NCBI RefSeq assembly: GCF_900457465.1
Contig: NZ_UAUU01000008.1
Span: 1 to 64,000, forward strand
DNA: 64,000 nucleotides
From: Sphingobacterium multivorum
GTDB lineage: Bacteria; Bacteroidota; Bacteroidia; Sphingobacteriales; Sphingobacteriaceae
Reading direction: 5' to 3'
Position 1 is the first letter of the stretch. Every line of letters starts with the position of its first letter. This document shows positions 35,947 through 43,750 of the stretch, piece by piece. The position numbers were made by a program, and so were the translations under genes. Under the pieces are notes generated by a model that did no database searches, had not been told where the DNA came from, and saw only the letters and a program-made list of their open reading frames with translations.

Positions 35947-36527
35947 TTAATTTTGTTTACGGAGATATTTGGTCAGTATCACGATGGTTTGGCCTTCAAT
36001 CTTTCCCTCAATTTGCTCGATATTGTCTGCTACCAGTCTAATATTCTTAACCACGGTACCTAAAGTCGCTTTTAAAGAGGAACCTTTCACATCAAGCGTT
36101 TTTGTCAGAACAACAGTGTCGCCCTCCAATAGTCGTTGCCCGATGCTATCTTCATGAAAAGAAACATAGCCGTCATTTTCATGGTCTCCAGTTTTCTTAG
36201 CTTCAGCTAGTGTCTCATCGTCTAAATATAGAATATCCAATGCTTCAGACGCCCAACCTTCATTTTTTAGTCGGTTTAACATACGCCAGCATACAATTTG
36301 TACCGATGGGTTCTCGGACCACATTGCATTTGGAAGGAATTTCCAATCGTCCGGATTTAATTGCTCCGTTTGTTGAGCTGATTGACCAATGTTTCTGAAA
36401 TCAGTAAAGTATTGTCCAAATTTGATGTTATTTCCGGTGGTAATGTATAAGCAATTAAAGTGGCATCTTCGCCTGTCAGCTCACATTTTCCGCCAGCTCT
36501 CGCTTGTAATTGTTCTTCTAATTTCAT
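35947..36527 (-). CDS. phnA: PhnA-domain protein, one frameshift near 36380
   Basis: The visible downstream frame is 125 residues, but the true start is ATG 36527 (MKLEEQLQARAGGKCELTGE). That frame runs 55 codons and, after a one-base correction near 36376-36390, continues as SAQQTEQLNPDDWKFLPNAM into the main frame. The N-terminus has a zinc-ribbon remnant (GGKCELTGED), and the C-terminal KTLDVKGSSLKATLGTVVKNIRLV is the PhnA beta-barrel domain. PhnA proteins are of unclear role despite the phosphonate name. A TAAGTTTG element lies 20 bases upstream of the true start. Confidence 0.8.
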
Positions 36528-36546
36528 GTCAGTTTTTTTGAAAGCC

Positions 36547-36554
36547 CAAACTTA
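36547..36554 (-). promoter_or_regulatory. -7 element of phnA
   Basis: TAAGTTTG on the minus strand, 20 bases from ATG 36527; its position supports the upstream start over the shorter frame. Confidence 0.45.
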
Positions 36555-36807
36555 GCCAAATTTGTTTTGATGTACAATGACGAATATCACGACTTAGAGA
36601 AATAACTCCTGTTTTTGTCCCTTTAAAGCATTGTTTTTGCTAATGACTATCTTTTCTTACCGGTAAATTTATGATATGAGCGAGCTATGATGTAAATTGT
36701 AGCATGAGTTTTTTCTTCAAATAAATCTACTTCATGTAGAACATTGGTACCGAATTTTGTGTTTATCCAACATTAGAAAAGATTATTAACTGTAATATAG
36801 AAATACT

Positions 36808-37678
36808 ATGAAATGGCAAGGAGGTAAACAAAGTGGTAATTTTGAAGACCGCAGAGGAATGTCGGGGGGGAGGAAAAATTGCTTTAGGAGGAATTGGTGG
36901 AATTATTGTTTTGGTCATTGGATTTTTGATGGGTGGAGATCCGAGTCAACTCTTACAGCAGGCTCAAAATATGGGGGCGCAAACCGAACAGTCCGGGCAG
37001 CCACGTGAGTTAAATCCTGAAGAAAAAAGGCTAACCGAATTCTCCTTGACTGTACTCCAAAGTACAGAGGATGTTTGGGCAAAGCTGTTTAAAGAGCAGA
37101 TGCAGAAGAGTTATACGCCTACTACCCTTGTTTTTTATGATGGTGGTACACAAACGGATGGTTGTGGCATGGGACAGGCCTCTTACGGACCTTTTTATTG
37201 TCCTGGCGATCAAAAGATTTACCTGGATCTGAGCTTTAGTAAAGAACTGTCGGATAAATTCGGGGCGAAGGGAGAGTTCGCCATGGCGTATGTAATTGCC
37301 CATGAGGTTGGACACCATATCCAACAGTTGGTGGGTTTATTACCAAAGACCAATCAGGCCCGTGGGCAAATGAGTGAACGCGAAAATAACCGGATCTCTG
37401 TGATGACCGAACTGCAAGCTGATTTTTATGCTGGAGTATGGGCGCATTATCTCAATGAATATACCGATATAAAAATCGATTATAATGATATTATGGACGG
37501 TATGAAAGCTGCCGAAGCAGTGGGAGATGATAAATTGCAGACAGAGGCACAGGGCTATGCTGTTCCTGAATCATTTACGCATGGTACGTCCGCTCAACGT
37601 ATGGAATGGTTTAAAAAGGGATATGATTCGGGGGATATGCGATCGGGCAACACCTTTGAAGATCCGAGTCTGAAATAA
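36808..37678 (+). CDS. ypfJ: YpfJ-type neutral zinc metallopeptidase, one frameshift in a G run
   Basis: The main frame is open from 36833, but the family N-terminus (MKWQGGKQSGNFEDRRGMSG) is encoded from ATG 36808 in another frame. The two join at the seven-G run 36864-36870: one extra G gives SGGGGKIALGG. The protein then has one membrane helix (ALGGIGGIIVLVIGFLMGG) and a peptidase domain with the zinc motif HEVGHH in YVIAHEVGHHIQQL. FCMG-like Cys residues (GCGMGQ, FYCPGDQ) are typical of YpfJ. Substrate unknown. The G run could be an error or a slippage site. Confidence 0.85.
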
Positions 37679-37697
37679 AGATCATACTTCGAATGAA

Positions 37698-37732
37698 AAA
37701 ACACCTGTTCACACATCATGAACAGGTGTTTT
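37698..37732. terminator. bidirectional terminator between ypfJ and the LuxE-like gene
   Basis: AAAACACCTGTTCA (37698-37711) pairs perfectly with 37719-37732 with A/T flanks. Confidence 0.8.
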
Positions 37733-37827
37733 AATTTAATTGCCCTATGTGTTTCACCACCTACGCTTTCATTTATTTGGGAATATAAAGGATCATCACA
37801 AAACCCGTGCTGAATCATGTTGGATCA

Positions 37828-38808
37828 TTATTGAACCAACAAATTACATCCCCTGATATCACTTTGGTCAAAACGTCCTAATATTTCAAAAGATCCATCT
37901 GGATATACTTTACCCAAATCCTGCGTGGCTATAAATGAACACGAGTAACGATTCGCAAGGTCGATAACGTTGATACCACCAGTTTTATTCATGGGAATTA
38001 GGCTCAATGGATCATTGGTGTCGCGAATCAAGATTTTCATCCATTTGGGAAGATGGAAAATTCCCTGACCTGAAGAATAACCTTGTGAGAGTAATTCTGT
38101 CATGCCATATTCCGAATGGATTCCATGGACGGAAAAGGCTTCTTCCAGGAGTTTATGGATTTCCTGTTTGACCATTTCCTTGCGTTTACCTTTCATTCCG
38201 CCAGTTTCCATAATAATCAGTTCAGGAAATTCAAAGGCGTATTGTTCAATGAAGTCGAGTAGGGCGTACGTTACGCCGAAAAGGATTGTTTTTGTGCCTT
38301 TATTTTTGAGCGCCACAAGTGTATCGTAAAGCTCTTGGTGGTTATAGAGAAAATAATTGCTTTCAGGCTGCTCACTTTGCTTCATGAGATCATCAATCAT
38401 GTAGATTAAAGATGAACCGCTTCTTTCAAGGTATGAGGGTAGAAGGGCCAGTACGGCAATATGGCTTAGTGGACCATAGAAGTCTTCAAAAATACGACGG
38501 AAAGTGCGTTCGTAAATACGGAGGTTAGCGACTAAATGTTTTGAGGTGACCATACCCGTTGTACCCGAACTCGAGAATACGATTTCAGCCTCCATTCCTT
38601 CAGCAATAACCTGTTGCGTCTTAAAAAATTCAATAGGCATAAAAGGAATATCCGTATAGTGCTGAATAAGGTCTTTTTCTCTGCCGAGGAGGCTGATATA
38701 GTCACGATAAACCTTACAATGCTGGCTCTGGAATTGGTAGGTATCTAAACAATGCTGATTAAAATCATCCTCGGTTTTAATTTCAAAAAAATCCTTCCAG
38801 TTCGCCAT
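37828..38808 (-). CDS. LuxE/acyl-protein synthetase-like adenylating enzyme
   Basis: 326 residues. VFSSSGTTGMVTSKH (about 77-91) is the nucleotide-binding motif of the adenylating family, MIMETGGMKGKRKE-type and HSEYGMTELLSQGY segments are as in LuxE, and the end reads DLGKVYPDGSFEILGRFDQSDIRGCNLLVQ. LuxE activates fatty acids as acyl-AMP and holds them as a thioester. No LuxC, LuxD or luciferase gene is near, so the acceptor is unknown. FabG lies upstream on the same strand but with a hairpin between. A TAATTTTG promoter element precedes it. Confidence 0.75.
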   Translation of the reverse strand: MANWKDFFEIKTEDDFNQHCLDTYQFQSQHCKVYRDYISLLGREKDLIQHYTDIPFMPIEFFKTQQVIAEGMEAEIVFSSSGTTGMVTSKHLVANLRIYERTFRRIFEDFYGPLSHIAVLALLPSYLERSGSSLIYMIDDLMKQSEQPESNYFLYNHQELYDTLVALKNKGTKTILFGVTYALLDFIEQYAFEFPELIIMETGGMKGKRKEMVKQEIHKLLEEAFSVHGIHSEYGMTELLSQGYSSGQGIFHLPKWMKILIRDTNDPLSLIPMNKTGGINVIDLANRYSCSFIATQDLGKVYPDGSFEILGRFDQSDIRGCNLLVQ

Positions 38809-38827
38809 AGCATTTAAATTTGATCGA

Positions 38828-38835
38828 CAAAATTA
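38828..38835 (-). promoter_or_regulatory. -7 element of the LuxE-like gene
   Basis: TAATTTTG on the minus strand, 20 bases from the start codon. Confidence 0.45.
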
Positions 38836-38989
38836 ACGAAAATTTGTAAATATTGGAGGCGATCTATAGATTCCTTCTTATCAGAAGCCTATTGAAGATG
38901 TTTGGTATTATTAATAATACAGGTATGTGGAGACAGAAAATTCTGTAAACAGAAGGAGCAGTATAGTGTCTTTGTCCGGTATATCCAGG

Positions 38990-39013
38990 TTAGAGGGGTA
39001 GTTAGAGGGGTAG
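38990..39013. repeat. two tandem copies of a 12-bp unit
   Basis: TTAGAGGGGTAG occurs twice without a gap in the spacer between the LuxE-like gene and fabG. No function evident. Confidence 0.6.
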
Positions 39014-39049
39014 ATAGATCGGGATCGTCGTAAAACATAACTAGAGAAC

Positions 39050-39086
39050 AGGCTTAGGTCAAGGTAAGAAAACTTGACCTAAGCCT
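39050..39086. terminator. hairpin after fabG
   Basis: A 14-bp stem AGGCTTAGGTCAAG (39050-39063) with 39073-39086. The T run lies on the plus-strand side, so termination of the minus-strand fabG transcript would be imperfect. Confidence 0.5.
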
Positions 39087-39094
39087 GTTATTTT

Positions 39095-39838
39095 TTATAA
39101 CATACCACCATCAACAGGAAGAACCTGTCCGGTTACGTATGCCGATAAGTCAGATGCTAAATAAAGACATGCATTGGCAACATCTTCTGGTTGGCCAGCA
39201 CGTTTCAATGGAATTCCAGCTTCCCATCCTGCCACGACTTTAGGATCCAATACATCTGTCATTTCGGTACGTATAAAGCCTGGAGCAACTACGTTTGCAC
39301 GGATATTACGAGAACCTAATTCTTTAGCGACCGATTTTGTGAACCCAATGATACCAGCTTTTGATGCAGCATAATTTGCCTGACCAGCATTTCCTTGAAC
39401 GCCAACAACGGATGACATATTGATAAATGAACCTTTACGGTTTTTCATCATAATTTTTGAAGCAGCTTTTGTAACGTTAAAGACAGATTTTAAGTTCACA
39501 TTTAATACATCATCCCAATTCTCTTCGGTCATACGCATTAACAGGCCGTCTTTTGTGATACCAGCATTATTGACAACAATATCTAATCCGCCAAAATCAG
39601 CGACGATCGCATTGATCAATTGTTCTGCTTCTTCAAATTTTGAAGCGTCAGAGCGATAACCAATCACTTTGGTGCCAAAAGCCTGAAGCTCCTGCTCCAA
39701 CGCCTGTCCTTTTTCGACAGAAGAAAGATACGTAAAAGCGACGTTAGCACCATGTTGTGCAAACACTTCTGCAATTTTCCTTCCGATTCCTTTTGATGCT
39801 CCTGTTACTAAAGCAATTTTTCCTTCAAGTATTTTCAT
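39095..39838 (-). CDS. fabG: 3-oxoacyl-[acyl-carrier-protein] reductase
   Basis: 247 residues, classical short-chain dehydrogenase. The cofactor motif is TGASKGIG at 13-20. NNAG, the catalytic Ser in MSSVVG, and YAASK with the catalytic Tyr and Lys follow. RANVVAPGFIRTEMTD and the ending YVTGQVLPVDGGML are the FabG signature. It reduces 3-oxoacyl-ACP with NADPH in fatty acid synthesis. It stands apart from other fab genes here. Confidence 0.9.
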   Translation of the reverse strand: MKILEGKIALVTGASKGIGRKIAEVFAQHGANVAFTYLSSVEKGQALEQELQAFGTKVIGYRSDASKFEEAEQLINAIVADFGGLDIVVNNAGITKDGLLMRMTEENWDDVLNVNLKSVFNVTKAASKIMMKNRKGSFINMSSVVGVQGNAGQANYAASKAGIIGFTKSVAKELGSRNIRANVVAPGFIRTEMTDVLDPKVVAGWEAGIPLKRAGQPEDVANACLYLASDLSAYVTGQVLPVDGGML

Positions 39839-40351
39839 CTGTATAAGTTATTTGTTCTTCAATTAATTACACTATGGCATTTATGACCATTTTCCTCGTG
39901 CTTTCTTTCGCTCACAGCCCGCCTGATCTTGGAATTCAACACGATACATGAACTCGCTTCCATTAGGTTTATCTTGGTTATGCCACAGTGTTTGTGTTTT
40001 TCTCGATGCTATAGTATGAGCGAATAAATGATCTTATTTTTTAGCCATCGTGTACACTATTGCCTATCGACGTTCTGCAAAAATGTTAAAACTATATTAT
40101 AACACAAAATCTTTCGATAAATAACGGTTTAAAATAGAAAAACATTGTGTGCTGACCCGGTGTTTATCTTGGAGTGGGGGAGTGTTTTAAGGTAACATTT
40201 TTAGAATTTTACGGTAAGCGATTGCTCACTTAGGATTATTTTAATAAATCAATGGTATTTTTGAATAAGTGGTTCTAAAAAGTACAGTTTTTTGACAAAA
40301 GACTTGGACGTTTACCAAAAACTATATTAAATTTGCATCAATCACAAAAAC
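39839..40351. other. 513-base region between divergent fabG and mqo
   Basis: No intact gene. The minus strand holds a 56-codon reading frame at 39881-40048 with one internal stop at its fifth codon (see findings). The right end holds the mqo promoter. A second plus-strand TATTTTTG at 40256-40263 has no clear -33 partner. Confidence 0.4.
40304..40335 (+). promoter_or_regulatory. mqo promoter
   Basis: TTG at 40304-40306, a 21-base spacer and TAAATTTG at 40328-40335 match the Bacteroidota consensus, 16 bases before the mqo ATG. Confidence 0.55.
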
Positions 40352-41851
40352 ATGAGCAAAAAATCAAATAAAGAAGTTGACGTTGTTCTGATCGGCGCCG
40401 GTATTATGAGTGCTACTTTGGGTACTCTAATCAATGAATTAAGCCCAGACGTTAATATTGAAATTCTTGAGCGTTTGGATGTTGTGGCTGCTGAAAGTTC
40501 TGACGCATGGAATAATGCTGGCACGGGTCACTCTGCTTTATGCGAGTTAAATTATACCCCCGAACAGAAAGATGGTTCTGTCAAGATTGATAAAGCAGTG
40601 AAAATTGCCGAGCAATTTGAAGTCTCTAAGCAATTTTGGTCCTACCTCGTTGATAAAGGCATTATTGCCCAACCTGAAAATTTTATCCGTAGTATTCCAC
40701 ACATGAGTGCGGTTTTTGGTGAAAAAGACGCTAAATTTCTAAAGACAAGATGGGAAACACTAACGACCCAAAACTTGTTCAAAGGGATGGAATATACCGA
40801 AGATACAGCATTGTTGAAATCGTGGATTCCATTGATGATGGAAGGACGTGCGGCAGACGAAAAAATCGCTGCGACAAAAATGGATCTGGGTACTGATGTA
40901 AATTTTGGGTCGTTGACACGTGATTTGATCGCTAATCTTGAAAATAAAGAAAATATTTCGATTTCCTTAAACCACGAAGTAATTGACATCGAACGTGAAG
41001 ATGACGGTCGCTGGGAAGTGGAAGTCAAAGATTTAAAGACAGGAACAAAGCGAGAAATCAAGGCAAAATTTGTATTTATTGGAGCCGGTGGGCACTCGTT
41101 GTTATTGTTGGAAAAATCTGGAATACCCGAAGCGAAAGGCTATGGCGGATTCCCGGTAGGAGGCCAATGGCTGCGTTGTGTGAATGAAGAGATCATTAAT
41201 ACACACCATGCGAAGGTGTATGGTAAAGCTTCTGTCGGTGCGCCTCCAATGTCTGTACCGCACTTAGATACACGTTATATTGATGGCAAGCAAGCGTTAT
41301 TGTTTGGACCATATGCAGGTTTCTCAACTAAATTCTTAAAACAGGGGTCTTACTTCGATTTACCGGCTTCTATCAAATTGTCCAATATCCGTCCGATGTT
41401 ATCAGCCGGACTTGACAACTTACCGTTGACGAAGTATCTTATTACTGAAGTCATGAAGTCACCAAAAGATAAACTGGAGTCTTTAAAACAATTTATGCCT
41501 ACAGCTAAATTGGAGGATTGGGTTATCGAGAAAGCAGGACAACGTGTTCAGGTCATCAAGAAAGATGAAAAGAAAGGTGGAATTTTAGAATTTGGTACAG
41601 AGGTCGTTTCGAGTGCCGATGGTTCTATTGCTGCGCTATTAGGAGCGTCTCCTGGAGCTTCGACGTCAGTGGCTATTATGATCAGCCTGTTGAAGAGATG
41701 TTTCCCTGAACGTGCCAAATCAGATGAATACCGTAAAAAACTACGTGAAATGATCCCTTCACACGGGAAATCATTGAACGATGATGCGCAACTTTGTAAA
41801 GAAACGCGTACGCGTACGCACAAAGCGTTGAAATTGATTGATATAGAATAA
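40352..41851 (+). CDS. mqo: malate:quinone oxidoreductase
   Basis: 499 residues, full family length. The FAD-binding motif GAGIMSATLGTLINEL begins at 15, and AAESSDAWNNAGTGHSALCELNYTP is the characteristic Mqo segment. The enzyme oxidises malate to oxaloacetate and passes electrons to the quinone pool at the inner face of the membrane, replacing or supplementing malate dehydrogenase. It is intact, has its own promoter and is followed by a riboswitch belonging to the next operon. Confidence 0.95.
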   Translation: MSKKSNKEVDVVLIGAGIMSATLGTLINELSPDVNIEILERLDVVAAESSDAWNNAGTGHSALCELNYTPEQKDGSVKIDKAVKIAEQFEVSKQFWSYLVDKGIIAQPENFIRSIPHMSAVFGEKDAKFLKTRWETLTTQNLFKGMEYTEDTALLKSWIPLMMEGRAADEKIAATKMDLGTDVNFGSLTRDLIANLENKENISISLNHEVIDIEREDDGRWEVEVKDLKTGTKREIKAKFVFIGAGGHSLLLLEKSGIPEAKGYGGFPVGGQWLRCVNEEIINTHHAKVYGKASVGAPPMSVPHLDTRYIDGKQALLFGPYAGFSTKFLKQGSYFDLPASIKLSNIRPMLSAGLDNLPLTKYLITEVMKSPKDKLESLKQFMPTAKLEDWVIEKAGQRVQVIKKDEKKGGILEFGTEVVSSADGSIAALLGASPGASTSVAIMISLLKRCFPERAKSDEYRKKLREMIPSHGKSLNDDAQLCKETRTRTHKALKLIDIE

Positions 41852-41873
41852 TCAATTCGACAGAAAATATACT

Positions 41874-41995
41874 TATGGGGTGCTTGGAATGACCATGGTC
41901 ATTCTCGGCTGAGATTATACCCAATAAAAGCGATTGTACCTCCTTGTACAATCGCTTTTATATACCTGATCCAGGTAATGCTGGCGTAGGGATTT
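41874..41995 (+). promoter_or_regulatory. TPP riboswitch (THI element)
   Basis: The conserved TPP aptamer parts are present in order: GGGGTGCTT (from 41877), GGCTGAGA (41907-41914), ACCC, then ACCTGATCCAGG and TAATGCTGGCGTAGGGA (41964-41992). A long extra hairpin (15-bp stem, 41925-41939 with 41946-41960) occupies the variable arm. The aptamer lies about 70 bases before the PnuT-type gene. No T-tract terminator follows, so control is probably at translation initiation. Confidence 0.93.
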
Positions 41996-42066
41996 AATTT
42001 CAATAAAAAATAGCCGTTTCTCTCCCATAGGTTTATTATGAATGACACGATATAATAAACAAGGCG

Positions 42067-42684
42067 ATGACTTCTGAAACAATTTTCGAAGCTTTTGTAA
42101 AACAGATTCAACAGGCCACCATTGCGGAATGGTTAGGGGTATCCTTTGGTGTTTTACAAGTTTGGTTTTCCCGGCAAAATAAATCGATCAATTACATTTT
42201 TGGGATTATTGGTATCTTAATTTCTGTTTACGTATTATTCCATGCGAAACTATATGCCGAAATATTGCTACATCTCTATTATTTGATCATGAGCATCTAT
42301 GGCTGGATCTATTGGAAATATAGTCGTGATGTAGCTACGCCCATAACACACTGTGAGCCGAAAGAATGGTGGATAGTAGGTGGCATATGTGCTGTCGGTT
42401 TTCTGTTGTTTTATTTCGGATTGGTACACTTAACGGATTCTGATGTACCGCTTTGGGATTCTGCCGTTTCCTGTACAGCTTGGGCAGGGATGTGGTTATT
42501 GGCAAAGCGGAAGATAGAAAATTGGATATTGTTGAATATCAGTAATCTGATGGCAATTCCTTTGCTGATCCATAAAGGGCTGTTTCTTTATTCGGGCTTG
42601 ACGTTATTTTTATTTGTTATGGCATTTAGTGGGTATTTTAATTGGAGGAGAATAATACGTGAAGAAAGATATGCAATTCAATAG
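42067..42684 (+). CDS. pnuT: PnuT-type thiamine transporter (PnuC family)
   Basis: 205 residues with about seven hydrophobic segments. The PnuC-family features are LIMSIYGWIYW and the C-terminal WILLNISNLMAIPLLIHKGL. PnuC carries nicotinamide riboside, but members placed under a TPP riboswitch are known as PnuT and carry thiamine by facilitated diffusion. The riboswitch directly upstream decides the assignment. It overlaps the next gene by 26 bases, so thiamine status controls both. Confidence 0.87.
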   Translation: MTSETIFEAFVKQIQQATIAEWLGVSFGVLQVWFSRQNKSINYIFGIIGILISVYVLFHAKLYAEILLHLYYLIMSIYGWIYWKYSRDVATPITHCEPKEWWIVGGICAVGFLLFYFGLVHLTDSDVPLWDSAVSCTAWAGMWLLAKRKIENWILLNISNLMAIPLLIHKGLFLYSGLTLFLFVMAFSGYFNWRRIIREERYAIQ

Positions 42685-43750
42685 CGAAGATATCGCTATA
42701 CTGAAAGATAATCAGGCAAAAGGAATTCAGCAGAAAACGTTGTCAGATGGACAACTGGATCTGATTTACCGTCGGAAGTGGTTTAAGATTTGGGTTCCCC
42801 GTGCATTAGGTGGATTGGGGTTAAGTGTACCTGAAGGACTCAGCTTATTGGCTGATCTGGCTTATTGGGATGGGGGATTATCCTGGACAGTAACTTTATG
42901 TTCAGGAGCAAATCTCTTTGTCGGTTTTATTGATCCCCTTATAGGAAATCAAATTTTCGAAACGGATCGGGTTTGTTTCGGGGGGAGTGGACAGGCATCT
43001 GGTACTGCTACGCGTGAAGGGGACCACTATCGACTCCGTGGTTTCTGGAGATATGCTACCGGAGCGCCACATTTGACGCACTTCACATTAAATGCCGCAA
43101 TTCAGGAGGCGGGAAAACCCGTTTTGGACGAAAAAGGTGAACCGCTGATAAAATCATTTTTTGTCGATCGGGATCATGTACTGATTCACTATGACTGGGA
43201 TACATTTGGATTGGAAGCTACAGCTTCGCATTCTTTTTCGCTGGAAGACGTTCTCGTTGATAGCAGGCAGTCTTTTGAGATTGATGCTGCAAAAAGTACA
43301 CGTCGCGAGCTGTTGTATCAATATCCCTTTATGCCTTTTGCGGAATTGACTTTACTGGCCAACTTTACGGGAATGTATAAGCGCTTTTTGGATTTAATCG
43401 AAAAACTATTTGTGTTAAAAAGCAATCAATCCAAATGGGAGAAGACTGAAAGTAAAGAAGCGTTTAGGGTACTCGATGAATTTCAGCAAGATTATGCGAA
43501 TCGGAGGGAGGAAATAATGAATTTGGCCGCTCTTTCTTGGGTAAATCTTCACGATGGAAATGATAATGCAGCGATTTATGAACAGATAGGCAAACAAAGT
43601 AGGGATTTTGTAGAATCTATCTTGACAAATACGATAAGACTCTATCCACACACCGGAATTTCGGGGGCCGCCATTGACCATGAAATCAATATCATCTTCA
43701 GGAATATTTTTACGGCTTCGCAACACAAGTTATTGCAAAAGAGCTTCTAA
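42659..43750 (+). CDS. acyl-CoA dehydrogenase-like flavoprotein under TPP control
   Basis: 363 residues starting at GTG 42659, chosen because GGAGGAG lies 8 bases upstream; ATG 42671 is an alternative. The fold pattern is acyl-CoA dehydrogenase: an N-terminal helical part with VPRALGGLGLSVPEGLSLLADLAYWDGGLSW split as the usual entry region, the flavin-contact region FGGSGQASGTATREGDHYRLRG in the middle beta domain (GFWRYATGAPHLTH), and a C-terminal helix bundle. Such proteins include dehydrogenases and flavin-dependent monooxygenases (DszC type). Coupling to a thiamine transporter under a TPP riboswitch suggests a step in thiamine or precursor salvage; the reaction is unknown. Its stop codon is at the left border of the IS. 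Confidence 0.72.
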   Translation: MKKDMQFNSEDIAILKDNQAKGIQQKTLSDGQLDLIYRRKWFKIWVPRALGGLGLSVPEGLSLLADLAYWDGGLSWTVTLCSGANLFVGFIDPLIGNQIFETDRVCFGGSGQASGTATREGDHYRLRGFWRYATGAPHLTHFTLNAAIQEAGKPVLDEKGEPLIKSFFVDRDHVLIHYDWDTFGLEATASHSFSLEDVLVDSRQSFEIDAAKSTRRELLYQYPFMPFAELTLLANFTGMYKRFLDLIEKLFVLKSNQSKWEKTESKEAFRVLDEFQQDYANRREEIMNLAALSWVNLHDGNDNAAIYEQIGKQSRDFVESILTNTIRLYPHTGISGAAIDHEINIIFRNIFTASQHKLLQKSF

